A stretch of DNA of 64,000 bases from Psychroserpens ponticola (lineage in GTDB: Bacteria > Bacteroidota > Bacteroidia > Flavobacteriales > Flavobacteriaceae), in NCBI RefSeq assembly GCF_023556315.2, contig NZ_CP116221.1, positions 1,623,001 to 1,687,000 of the forward strand, given 5' to 3'. The notes below the pieces were generated by a model. It did no database searches and was not told the DNA's origin. It saw only the letters and a program-made list of their open reading frames with translations. Position 1 is the first letter of the stretch. Each line of letters begins with the position of its first letter. This document shows, piece by piece, positions 54,868 to 62,098 of this stretch. A program made the position numbers and the translations under genes.

Positions 54868-54895
54868 CAGTAATCAGTCTGCAGTAGGCAGTTAG
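54868..54895. repeat. four heptamers CAGTnnn
   Basis: CAGTAAT, CAGTCTG, CAGTAGG and CAGTTAG stand end to end at 54868-54895, a seven-base period with CAGT conserved in each unit. It lies just upstream of the AAA ATPase start (54855). Compare the TTTAAC(G/T) array at 14683-14710. Confidence 0.6.
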
Positions 54896-54940
54896 ATAGT
54901 ATTAATGTTTTTTTAGTAATTGTCCCTTTGATTAAAATGG

Positions 54941-54968
54941 ATTCTGTGTCGTAGCTCAGAATGACAAA
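54941..54968. repeat. intergenic hairpin with GACAAA tail
   Basis: ATTCTG (54941-54946) and CAGAAT (54957-54962) pair perfectly around a ten-base loop and are followed by GACAAA. The motif TCAGAATGACAAA (54956-54968) is identical to 48573-48585. It lies between the 347-residue gene and the AAA ATPase. Confidence 0.55.
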
Positions 54969-54979
54969 TCAAACTTAAT

Positions 54980-56023
54980 TTAATTCATTTTTAAATTCGC
55001 AACTTCTATTGGTGGTTTAGCCAGCTTATTCATAATCTCAGGTGTTTTATTATATAGTAATTGTATGATTCTGTGTGGTGCGAATACATAATCTTGTTTT
55101 ATGATATCACTCCATTTTTGAAATACTTGTTTACTAAAATAACCACCTTCTTCAAATTCGCTACCAGAAAACACTTCATGAATTTTAAATGACAATGCAT
55201 AAGACTCTAAAGGAATTTCTTTAGAAGCGATACTTTTTAAAATCGCATGTGTGATTTCATTCTCATCTTTAGCAAACACATTATGAAAAGGTCCCAAATC
55301 GATGCGCTTAATATGTTTTGGTCTAACATCTGGTAATTTTCTATCAATTCCGTATGCCATGGTGTCTAAATTCATATCGCGATCTGCAGTGCTTTTTAAG
55401 ACGTCGTAAATGTCATTTTTACATGACTCTACATTTTTGCCATCATAATCAAAATACATAAAGCAAATAAATGGTCGGTTGTGAGATACATCATAAAAGC
55501 TCCAACTTATCATGAATTGCGCTGAAGCAGTTTCTGGAGCTTCAATAATTTTGCCTTGAACAAAACGATTAAAAATATATTTCTGCTCTACAGATGTATA
55601 ATACACAATTGACGATGCTTGAAATAACTTGTCTTTTCGAACAGGCTGTTTCTTGTGTAATAATTGATTTAGGAATTCTTCTTGCAATTCACTAACGTCT
55701 TTCAGTTTTGCGATATAATTATGTCTCAAAGATAAATCGTTGAAAAGATATCGAAATTCTAAATAATTTGGAAATCCTGAATCGGTTAAATCCACTTTCA
55801 TGTTATCCTCTTCATCATACATGTATTTCACACGCATGGCTTCAATGGAATACATTAGTAAATCGCAATACTGTTTAAAGAAGATGAGTTCTTTAGAAGT
55901 ACACAAATTTTCCTTTTGGACACTTACAATGAGTTCTTTAAGAACGAAATCTACTTTTTTATGATAAAAGATGTATTGTTCTTTAGAATCTAATACTGCG
56001 GAATCTAATGGAGTAACTATCAT
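54980..56023 (-). CDS. unknown soluble protein of the AAA module
   Basis: A 347-residue protein with no signal peptide, transmembrane helix or motif that I recognise. The N-terminal third is helical (DSKEQYIFYHKKVDFVLKELIVSVQKENLCTSKELIFFKQYCDLLMYSIEAMRVKYMYDEEDN); the middle and end are mixed alpha/beta (QFMISWSFYDVSHNRPFICFMYFDYDGKN, HKIHEVFSGSEFEEGGYFSKQVFQKWSDIIKQDY). Only one short repeat-rich gap of 124 bases separates it from the AAA ATPase, and it follows the coiled-coil gene by 142 bases. It may be an adaptor or substrate-loading factor, which is inference from position. Confidence 0.75.
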   Translation of the reverse strand: MIVTPLDSAVLDSKEQYIFYHKKVDFVLKELIVSVQKENLCTSKELIFFKQYCDLLMYSIEAMRVKYMYDEEDNMKVDLTDSGFPNYLEFRYLFNDLSLRHNYIAKLKDVSELQEEFLNQLLHKKQPVRKDKLFQASSIVYYTSVEQKYIFNRFVQGKIIEAPETASAQFMISWSFYDVSHNRPFICFMYFDYDGKNVESCKNDIYDVLKSTADRDMNLDTMAYGIDRKLPDVRPKHIKRIDLGPFHNVFAKDENEITHAILKSIASKEIPLESYALSFKIHEVFSGSEFEEGGYFSKQVFQKWSDIIKQDYVFAPHRIIQLLYNKTPEIMNKLAKPPIEVANLKMN

Positions 56024-56115
56024 AATCTATTTAGACATGAGTTTGTTTGGACGTTTGCGTTAAGGATTGAATGGCATGTTTGAGCTCCTCAAAGAGAGCG
56101 AGTAATAAAAGCCTG

Positions 56116-56147
56116 ACCAACTTTTGCCATTAAAAGCAAAAATTGGT
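56116..56147. other. inverted repeat after the coiled-coil gene
   Basis: ACCAACTTTTGC (56116-56127) and GCAAAAATTGGT (56136-56147) pair over 12 bases with one mismatch around an eight-base loop. It lies 19 bases past the stop of the 447-residue gene, inside the unit, without a terminal T tract. It could be a weak terminator or attenuator tuning expression of the downstream genes relative to the first one. Confidence 0.5.
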
Positions 56148-56165
56148 AACGCCATCATTATTAGT

Positions 56166-57509
56166 TTAGCTCAACAAATCATCATTTCCACCTTCAGGCT
56201 TAGGAGTTCCTTCAGGTTTACCATCATCACCTTTTGGTGCATTTGGATCTGCTTTATAATAATCTTCGAAAATCTCTTTCATATCGATACCATAACGTTC
56301 AGCGAAATTCTTTTGAATATCGACATCCTTAGCGCGAATTTCTTGTAAAGCCTCTGCATAGCTACTATAAACACCTTGCATTACTTTTTCGTGAACAGGA
56401 ATATTATCCATCATCTCTTGACGCGCTTTCGCACTTGCAGTATGCATAGACGCTAAGGTTTCACCAATATGTTCATCAGTTTTTACACCTAAATGTTCTA
56501 AAATAGCAGCAAACTCTTGATCTGTTCTAGCTTTTAAAGCCACAACATAACCATCATAATACTTCAAACGCTCTTCGGTGTCACTCTTTAATTTCGCGCG
56601 ATGCGTTTGTAAATTACTACGTAAAGAGGTTAATACTTTAATGGTTAGATTATGCTTGTGAACGAAACTATCTTTAGAAGCTGCTAATGTTGTGTAGGCA
56701 TTTTTAAGGCCCTCTAATTCTTCAACAGCTTGCTCCAGCGTTGTTACATCACCAATGGCTTGTGCATACTCAGCAGATTGTTTATCTACGATTTCTTCTA
56801 AAGCTTGACGTGCTTGTTTTAAAGCAGCATACTTTTCTTCAAGTTTGGCTTCTACTTCTTTCTTTTTCTCTAAGGCTTTGGTATGGTTTTTAGTTGCTTC
56901 TACAATTGCAGTTTGCAATTTATCTTCAACCTCTTTAATTTCTATTTCACGATTTTTAAGTCGAGTCACTGCAGCTTGAGACTTATAGCTTAATTCGCTT
57001 AATAAGGTTTGAATATCAGCACTTTCAATACGCGTTTGAAACATTGCTTTCGCTTTGTTATCTGCAGCATCTCTATCTTTTTGAGCAATATTCAACTCAT
57101 TTTGAGCATCTTTAATTTTACTTTTTCTTCCCCAAAGATTGTTCCACCAGGTATCTGGTTTAGCTTCTGCATCTTCTAATTCTACTTTAGCACGTTCTAA
57201 ACGTTTAATTGCATCATCAATGATTTTTTGTTCGGCTGGATTTAGCGCAGAAAATTTTTCAAAAATAATACCCACTTCATCTTGATAATCAGTAAGATCT
57301 TTTATAGCGTCTAAAAGCGTTGATCTATCTTGTTCTGCCATATGAACGACATCATCGAGAGTTGCATTTAATATCTTCTGACGGCTTTCAGGATCATCTT
57401 CTTGAGCCAATTTAGATTTCATAGTGTCAATGGCTTTTCCCCAATTAACATCTACTTTCTCGCTTTTCTCGTTAGTATTCGTTTCTAATAAATCAAAATC
57501 GTCAGACAT
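56166..57509 (-). CDS. long coiled-coil protein, first gene of the AAA module
   Basis: A 447-residue, mainly alpha-helical protein with long heptad-rich stretches (~60-130, and ~165-300: EKKKEVEAKLEEKYAALKQARQALEEIVDKQSAEYAQAIGDVTTLEQAVEELEG). The N-terminus is acidic and disordered; a WWNNLWGRKSK segment at ~109-119 is unusual and could touch membrane. The last ~40 residues are proline/glycine-rich (DPNAPKGDDGKPEGTPKPEGGNDDLLS). There is no signal peptide. The overall design resembles TelA- or PspA/ESCRT-III-like filament proteins, but I cannot assign it to either. It opens the block and is the best candidate for a filament or scaffold acted on by the AAA ATPase. Confidence 0.75.
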   Translation of the reverse strand: MSDDFDLLETNTNEKSEKVDVNWGKAIDTMKSKLAQEDDPESRQKILNATLDDVVHMAEQDRSTLLDAIKDLTDYQDEVGIIFEKFSALNPAEQKIIDDAIKRLERAKVELEDAEAKPDTWWNNLWGRKSKIKDAQNELNIAQKDRDAADNKAKAMFQTRIESADIQTLLSELSYKSQAAVTRLKNREIEIKEVEDKLQTAIVEATKNHTKALEKKKEVEAKLEEKYAALKQARQALEEIVDKQSAEYAQAIGDVTTLEQAVEELEGLKNAYTTLAASKDSFVHKHNLTIKVLTSLRSNLQTHRAKLKSDTEERLKYYDGYVVALKARTDQEFAAILEHLGVKTDEHIGETLASMHTASAKARQEMMDNIPVHEKVMQGVYSSYAEALQEIRAKDVDIQKNFAERYGIDMKEIFEDYYKADPNAPKGDDGKPEGTPKPEGGNDDLLS

Positions 57510-57681
57510 AGTATATGTAGTGTTTTAAGTTGAACAAAGTTTCGGATAAGCAATTTCGTTAAAAAAATATGATTTTAAAAACATAATGCTCTAAATTATA
57601 AGTAGTGAATTTGAATACTTTGTTACAAACTTTCTACACTCATGATTTGTGATTATCTTTAAATTCTTAAAACTATATCGA

Positions 57682-58587
57682 ATGAACTATTTAAAACCTC
57701 TAGTCGTACTGATTTGCATCACTGTGTTTTCGTGTAAATCGGATAAAAAAGAATCCAATAGTAATTTTAATGAAACTATTGAAAAAGAGGAGGTTTCTGA
57801 AGTAGAGACTATTAATAATGAATCTCATAAAACTGAAGTCGGTTCTGAGAAGAAGCAAGAAGACATTGAAAAAGTAATCACAGTGACTGAAACTTCAGCT
57901 AGTTCAGTGACAATTAATCCCATATTTCATGGAACTTTAGTCTTGGAGTATGAAAATGTTGTGCTGTACATTGATCCTGTAGGAGGAGCCGAAGCATTCA
58001 AAGATCAAAAGCCACCATCTCTGATTTTGATCACAGATATTCATGGTGATCATCTAAATATTGAAACTTTAGAGGCAATTTCAACAAATGGTTCTAAAAT
58101 AATTGCTCCATTAGCTGTTGCTGATAAATTGCCATCAGAGCTACGAAGTAAAACATCTGTTCTATCTAATTTTCTAAGTAAAAATTATACCATTGGTAAA
58201 GCTAAACTATCTATTGAGGCAATACCAATGTACAATCTTAGAGAAGAAGCCCTTAAATTTCATCCAAAAAATCGAGGTAATGGTTATGTCTTAACTTTAG
58301 GTAATGAACGTGTTTATATTTCAGGTGATACTGAAGATATTCCAGAAATGCGTCAATTAAAAAATATAGATATCGCGTTTGTTTGTATGAATTTGCCATA
58401 TACAATGACCGTTGAAAGTGCTGCAGATGCCGTTTTAGAATTTAAGCCTAAAAAAGTGTATCCATATCATTATCGTGGCACAAATGGTTTTAGTGATGTG
58501 AAAAAGTTTAAAGCCATTGTAAATGATAAAAATAGCGCTATAGAAGTGATACAAGATGAATGGTATGAAAAACCCGACGAAGTGTAA
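57682..58587 (+). CDS. MBL-fold (UlaG-like) metallo-hydrolase lipoprotein
   Basis: About 301 residues from the ATG at 57682, which gives a lipoprotein signal MNYLKPLVVLICITVFSC (Cys18); the longer frame starts at a GTG. A polar linker (~19-82) precedes a metallo-beta-lactamase fold: PIFHGTLVLEYENVVLYIDPVGG, LILITDIHGDHLNIETLEA (a DxHxDH variant of the HxHxDH motif), GNERVYISGDTEDIPEM and KVYPYHYRGTNGF. The aspartate in place of the first histidine and the ISGDTE motif fit the UlaG/RomA-like MBL branch. It is probably a periplasmic or surface-anchored zinc hydrolase; substrate unknown. Confidence 0.85.
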   Translation: MNYLKPLVVLICITVFSCKSDKKESNSNFNETIEKEEVSEVETINNESHKTEVGSEKKQEDIEKVITVTETSASSVTINPIFHGTLVLEYENVVLYIDPVGGAEAFKDQKPPSLILITDIHGDHLNIETLEAISTNGSKIIAPLAVADKLPSELRSKTSVLSNFLSKNYTIGKAKLSIEAIPMYNLREEALKFHPKNRGNGYVLTLGNERVYISGDTEDIPEMRQLKNIDIAFVCMNLPYTMTVESAADAVLEFKPKKVYPYHYRGTNGFSDVKKFKAIVNDKNSAIEVIQDEWYEKPDEV

Positions 58588-58620
58588 ATGTTAAAATGTA
58601 ACTTTTTTATAACTAAACAG

Positions 58621-58649
58621 TTGGCGTTTGGAATAAAGTTGTATATTTG
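58621..58649 (+). promoter_or_regulatory. promoter with -33 TTG and -7 TATATTTG
   Basis: TTG at 58621-58623, an 18-base spacer and TATATTTG at 58642-58649 match the Bacteroidota consensus TTG-N17-23-TAnnTTTG, 30 bases before the ATG at 58680. This is the best complete promoter in the window. Confidence 0.6.
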
Positions 58650-58679
58650 ATTAACCAAATCTAATTAAACTTATAAAAT

Positions 58680-58910
58680 ATGTTAGCTCACTTCGTCAGG
58701 ACTCATTCCCTCGTAAGCACTACTCAGCTCACTATTGTACTCATAATAACTGCAGTGATTTTTGCGGTATTTATTGGCATAGCTGTCATTAAAATGTATA
58801 AACTTAAAGCTGAAAACAAACGTTTGATGGATAAGAATAAATACAAAGCTAATATTGATAAGGAATATACTGACTTTACAGATGGTCATTTGTACGATAC
58901 TAACAATTAA
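58680..58910 (+). CDS. small single-TM protein
   Basis: A 76-residue protein: a short N-terminus, one transmembrane helix (LTIVLIITAVIFAVFIGIAVI, ~17-37) and a basic helix IKMYKLKAENKRLMDKNKYKANIDKEYTDFTDGHLYDTNN. The segment KMYKLKAEN is echoed in the next gene (KVYQLKKEN), so the two look like diverged tandem copies. No family is recognised. It is preceded by a good promoter at 58621-58649. Confidence 0.7.
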   Translation: MLAHFVRTHSLVSTTQLTIVLIITAVIFAVFIGIAVIKMYKLKAENKRLMDKNKYKANIDKEYTDFTDGHLYDTNN

Positions 58911-58921
58911 TTTTCATTGTC

Positions 58922-59062
58922 ATGCAAGATGAATCAAAGTTGGTAGCAATACTATCAATCGCTTTTGTAACACTACTAATTCTTTTAGTTCTTAATCTTA
59001 TTAAAGTTTATCAATTAAAAAAGGAAAATAGTTTACTCAAAAAGCAAATTGAGCATAAATAA
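58922..59062 (+). CDS. 46-residue membrane peptide, paralogue of the preceding gene
   Basis: An ATG at 58922, 11 bases after the preceding stop, opens a 46-codon frame ending at 59062. The product starts MQDESKLVAILSIAFVTLL, has one hydrophobic helix (~8-27) and ends with IKVYQLKKENSLLKKQIEHK, closely like the end of the helix and the charged segment of the 76-residue protein. Similar architecture, spacing and a shared K-x-Y-x-L-K-x-E-N motif support it as a real duplicated gene that a length cut-off would miss. Confidence 0.6.
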   Translation: MQDESKLVAILSIAFVTLLILLVLNLIKVYQLKKENSLLKKQIEHK

Positions 59063-59267
59063 TAAGCACTTGATTATACTTACATCACTTGTTCTGTTTA
59101 ATTTGATTGTGCTTTTTATAGGTATAAAAACACAATTTTTATTATATACAGTTCCTCCTGAAACGCAATGGAAAAAAGCCTTAGATGAATTTAATTCAAA
59201 TTTTGAGACACTAAAAAAAAATGATATCTCAAATTCTTATAATTTAGGTGAATGTCATATATACTAA
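59049..59267 (+). CDS. small membrane protein, third of a tandem run
   Basis: A 72-codon frame opening at a TTG (59049) inside the end of the 46-residue gene: LSINNKHLIILTSLVLFNLIVLFIGIKTQFLLYT, one transmembrane helix at ~8-30, then PETQWKKALDEFNSNFETLKKNDISNSYNLGEC. The start is uncertain (TTG only; a second TTG lies at 59070), and the overlap suggests coupled translation if real. It ends eight bases before a terminator, which supports the idea that these three small genes form one transcript. Confidence 0.45.
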   Translation: MSINNKHLIILTSLVLFNLIVLFIGIKTQFLLYTVPPETQWKKALDEFNSNFETLKKNDISNSYNLGECHIY

Positions 59268-59270
59268 ATA

Positions 59271-59300
59271 AAAAAACCAGCAATTAGCTGGCTTTTTTTT
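59271..59300 (+). terminator. rho-independent terminator
   Basis: CCAGC (59277-59281) and GCTGG (59287-59291) around AATTA, preceded by A's and followed by CTTTTTTTT. It ends the small-membrane-protein run and could also serve ettA from the other strand. Confidence 0.8.
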
Positions 59301-59323
59301 GTATCAATACTTCTTTGATAAAA

Positions 59324-61015
59324 CTATCTCACTAACTTTTTATATTTGATACGTTTAGGGACTAAATCACCACCTAAACGCTTCTTTTTATTTTCTTCAT
59401 AATCTGAGAAACTACCTTCGAAGAAATACACTTGACTATCGCCTTCAAAAGCTAAAATATGTGTACAGATGCGATCTAAGAACCACCTGTCGTGACTAAT
59501 AACAACAGCGCAACCTGCAAAATTTTCCAAACCTTCCTCTAGAGCTCTTAATGTGTTGATATCAAGGTCATTGGTAGGCTCATCTAAAAGTAATACATTA
59601 CCTTCTTCTTTGAGTGTCATTGCCAAATGCAAACGGTTACGTTCACCTCCAGATAGTAATTTTACTGCTTTATTTTGTTCGCTTCCAGAAAAATTAAAAC
59701 GACTTAAATAGGCTCTAGAATTGACTTGTTTTCCTCCCATCATGACTAACTCTTGTTCGTCACTAAAGTTTTGCCAAATAGATTTTTCTGGATCGATATT
59801 GGAATGCTTCTGGTCTACATAAGCTAATTTTGCAGTTTCACCTACTTTAAACTCACCTTTATCAGGAGTTTCTTCTCCCATTATCATTCTAAAAATGGTT
59901 GTTTTACCAGCACCATTTGGTCCAATAACACCAACTATTCCAGCTTGAGGTAGATTAAAATTTAAGTCTTCATATAGTAACTTATCATCATAACCTTTAC
60001 TAACACCAAGACTTTCGATAACATTAGTTCCTAAACGCGGACCATTTGGAATATAAATTTCAAGTTTTTCATCTAATTGTTTTTGATCTTGACTCATTAA
60101 CTTATCGTAATTCTTTAAACGCGCTTTCTGCTTTGTTTGTCTGCCTTTAGCACCTTGACGAACCCATTCTAACTCTCGTTCTAATGTTTTTTGACGTTTA
60201 GACGCCGTTTTACTCTCTTGAGCCATACGTTTAGATTTCTGATCTAGCCAAGATGAGTAATTTCCTTTCCAAGGAATCCCTTCTCCTCTATCAAGTTCTA
60301 AAATCCAACCAGCAACATTATCTAAAAAGTATCTATCGTGAGTAACAGCAATTACAGTTCCTTTATATTGTGCTAAATGATGTTCTAACCAATGTACAGA
60401 TTCTGCATCTAAGTGGTTGGTAGGCTCATCTAATAATAACACATCTGGTTCTTGAAGTAATAAACGACAAAGTGCTACTCGACGTCTTTCACCACCAGAT
60501 AATACGCTAATTTTTTTATCACCATCAGGTGTACGAAGCGCATCCATGGCAATTTCTAATTTGGTATCTAATTCCCAAGCATTAGAAGCATCAATTTGAT
60601 CTTGAAGTTCAGCTTGACGATTCATGAGTTTTTCCATTTTATCAGGATTGCTATAAACTTCCTCTAACCCAAATTGATCATTGATGCTGTTATATTCGTC
60701 AAGAATAGCTACAGTTTCAGCAGCACCTTCTCGAACAATCTCCATAACGGTTTTGTCATCATCCAATTTTGGTTCCTGTTCCAAATATCCAACAGAATAA
60801 TCTTGCAAAAAGGTAACATCACCTTGGTAATTCTTATCTACACCTGCGATTATTTTTAGCAATGTGGATTTTCCAGAACCATTGAGTCCCAAAATTCCAA
60901 TTTTTGCACCATAGAAAAAACTTAAATATATATTCTTTAATACAGGTGTATTTGCACCTTGAAATGTCTTGGTTAAACCAGACATTGAGAAAATCACTTT
61001 TTTATCATCACTCAT
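59324..61015 (-). CDS. ettA: energy-dependent translational throttle protein EttA (ABC-F)
   Basis: EttA, 563 residues, is an ABC-F ATPase that binds the ribosomal E site and gates translation by the ATP/ADP ratio. Two nucleotide-binding domains are visible: Walker A ILGLNGSGKSTLLKI (~36-50) with signature VLSGGERRRVALCRLL and Walker B DVLLLDEPTNHLD, then VIGPNGAGKTTIFRM, LLSGGERNRLHLAMTL and VLLLDEPTNDLD. The P-site tRNA-interaction motif region and a C-terminal EGSFSDYEENKKKRLGGDLVPKRIKYKKL match EttA. Its ATG overlaps the stop of the small membrane protein as TAATG. Confidence 0.95.
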   Translation of the reverse strand: MSDDKKVIFSMSGLTKTFQGANTPVLKNIYLSFFYGAKIGILGLNGSGKSTLLKIIAGVDKNYQGDVTFLQDYSVGYLEQEPKLDDDKTVMEIVREGAAETVAILDEYNSINDQFGLEEVYSNPDKMEKLMNRQAELQDQIDASNAWELDTKLEIAMDALRTPDGDKKISVLSGGERRRVALCRLLLQEPDVLLLDEPTNHLDAESVHWLEHHLAQYKGTVIAVTHDRYFLDNVAGWILELDRGEGIPWKGNYSSWLDQKSKRMAQESKTASKRQKTLERELEWVRQGAKGRQTKQKARLKNYDKLMSQDQKQLDEKLEIYIPNGPRLGTNVIESLGVSKGYDDKLLYEDLNFNLPQAGIVGVIGPNGAGKTTIFRMIMGEETPDKGEFKVGETAKLAYVDQKHSNIDPEKSIWQNFSDEQELVMMGGKQVNSRAYLSRFNFSGSEQNKAVKLLSGGERNRLHLAMTLKEEGNVLLLDEPTNDLDINTLRALEEGLENFAGCAVVISHDRWFLDRICTHILAFEGDSQVYFFEGSFSDYEENKKKRLGGDLVPKRIKYKKLVR

Positions 61016-61197
61016 TACACTCTACCTTTTAAAGCATTAAACACCCAAGCAATAGCGAAAAAGCCGATACCAACAGCTGCAAATCCCCATCCAGCTACAT
61101 CATCATATCTAAATGCACCTAATGCTATTAATCCTAATCCTACTATTATCATAATCGTGGTAGCCCAAGCTAACACTGTGTTTTTATTCATTGCCAT
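61015..61197 (-). CDS. CAL67264-type small membrane protein
   Basis: A 60-residue protein of two hydrophobic segments (VLAWATTIMIIVGLGLIALGAF, ~8-29, and WGFAAVGIGFFAIAWVFNAL, ~37-56) with DDVAGWGF between them. It matches my recollection of a short family named CAL67264, found directly upstream of ettA in Bacteroidota. Its stop overlaps the ettA start as TAATG, indicating cotranscription and coupled translation. Function unknown; the fixed link suggests some relation to the ettA product. Confidence 0.75.
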   Translation of the reverse strand: MAMNKNTVLAWATTIMIIVGLGLIALGAFRYDDVAGWGFAAVGIGFFAIAWVFNALKGRV

Positions 61198-61242
61198 TTC
61201 TTTATTATTTTAAGGGAAACACAAATATCGTATTTTAAAACT

Positions 61243-61272
61243 AAAAAAGCATCCAAATTTGAATGCCTTTTT
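61243..61272 (-). terminator. terminator after the first pirin gene
   Basis: Reading the complement, GCATTC and GGATGC pair around AAATTT (61249-61266, one wobble), with A's on one side and T's on the other. It lies 22 bases past the stop at 61294. Confidence 0.7.
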
Positions 61273-61293
61273 GCTATTAAACAATTATAATGT

Positions 61294-62010
61294 TTAGTCC
61301 ATCGGTACTTCAATGATTATCAATTCCGAATTTTGATTCGCTTTTATTTCAATATTTTCAGTTTCAGAAACACCAATAGCATCTCTTCTTTCCAGAGAAT
61401 TACTTGCCACTTCTATTTTGCCATCAACTACAAAAACATAGAATCCGTTCTGTTTAGATTTTGCGATTAATTCTATAGAATTATCTGAATTTAAAAGAGT
61501 TCTATAAATGTATGCCTGCTGACTAATTGGTAATGCATTACCTTCTATTTTGTCTTTTGGAGCAACAACAGTTTGTAATTGATTATGTTTGCCTGCTATA
61601 GGAAATTGACGTTGCTCATAATTTGGTACAACATTTAATTCTTGAGGAAGAATCCATAGTTGAAGAAAATTCACTTCATCTGTTTTACTGTCGTTAAATT
61701 CTGAATGTGTTAATCCAGTTCCAGCACTCATGACTTGTACTTCTCCAACTTCAATAGCACGTTTATTTCCCATATTGTCTTTATGAGATAATGCGCCTTT
61801 TAACGGAATTGAAATAATTTCCATGTTTTGATGAGGATGCGTCCCAAAACCCATTTTTGGTTGTACTAAATCATCATTTAATACTCGTAATGCTCCAAAA
61901 TTCATGCGTTCTGCATTTTGGTAACTTGCAAAACTAAAGGTATGAAATGATTTTAGCCAACCATGGTTAGCGAATCCTCGTGTATTTGATTTGTGAATTA
62001 TTGTTTTCAT
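61294..62010 (-). CDS. pirin-family bicupin (YhhW-like)
   Basis: A 238-residue bicupin of the pirin family. The N-terminal metal-binding cupin has NTRGFANHGWLKSFHTFSFASY and GFGTHPHQNMEIISIPLKGALSHKDNMG, whose histidines and glutamate (HxH...E...H) bind Fe or Zn. GEVQVMSAGTGLTHSEFNDSKTDEVNFLQLWILP follows. Bacterial members such as YhhW have quercetin dioxygenase activity in vitro; in vivo roles are unclear. It lies 88 bases after another pirin gene on the same strand. A small inverted repeat (CTACA/TGTAG, 62020-62035) lies just upstream of its ATG. Confidence 0.88.
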   Translation of the reverse strand: MKTIIHKSNTRGFANHGWLKSFHTFSFASYQNAERMNFGALRVLNDDLVQPKMGFGTHPHQNMEIISIPLKGALSHKDNMGNKRAIEVGEVQVMSAGTGLTHSEFNDSKTDEVNFLQLWILPQELNVVPNYEQRQFPIAGKHNQLQTVVAPKDKIEGNALPISQQAYIYRTLLNSDNSIELIAKSKQNGFYVFVVDGKIEVASNSLERRDAIGVSETENIEIKANQNSELIIIEVPMD

Positions 62011-62066
62011 GTTTACTGCCTACAAAATAATGTAGTGGCTATTTAATTAAACTTATTTTAATAATA

Positions 62067-62093
62067 CCTACAAGGTTTTTGAAACCTTGCAGG
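62067..62093. repeat. intergenic hairpin repeat-like element
   Basis: CCTACAAGGTTT (62067-62078) and AAACCTTGCAGG (62082-62093) pair over 12 bases with a single A-C mismatch around a three-base loop. From memory, hairpins of this sequence (ACCTACAAGGTTTTTG...) are scattered between genes in many flavobacterial genomes; only one copy is in this window. Confidence 0.55.
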
Positions 62094-62098
62094 ATATT

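Noticed and set aside
48032-57509. Reading the AAA block as a phage-defence island
   Set aside because: No nuclease, toxin, reverse transcriptase, methylase, integrase or boundary repeat is present, and composition matches the neighbours.
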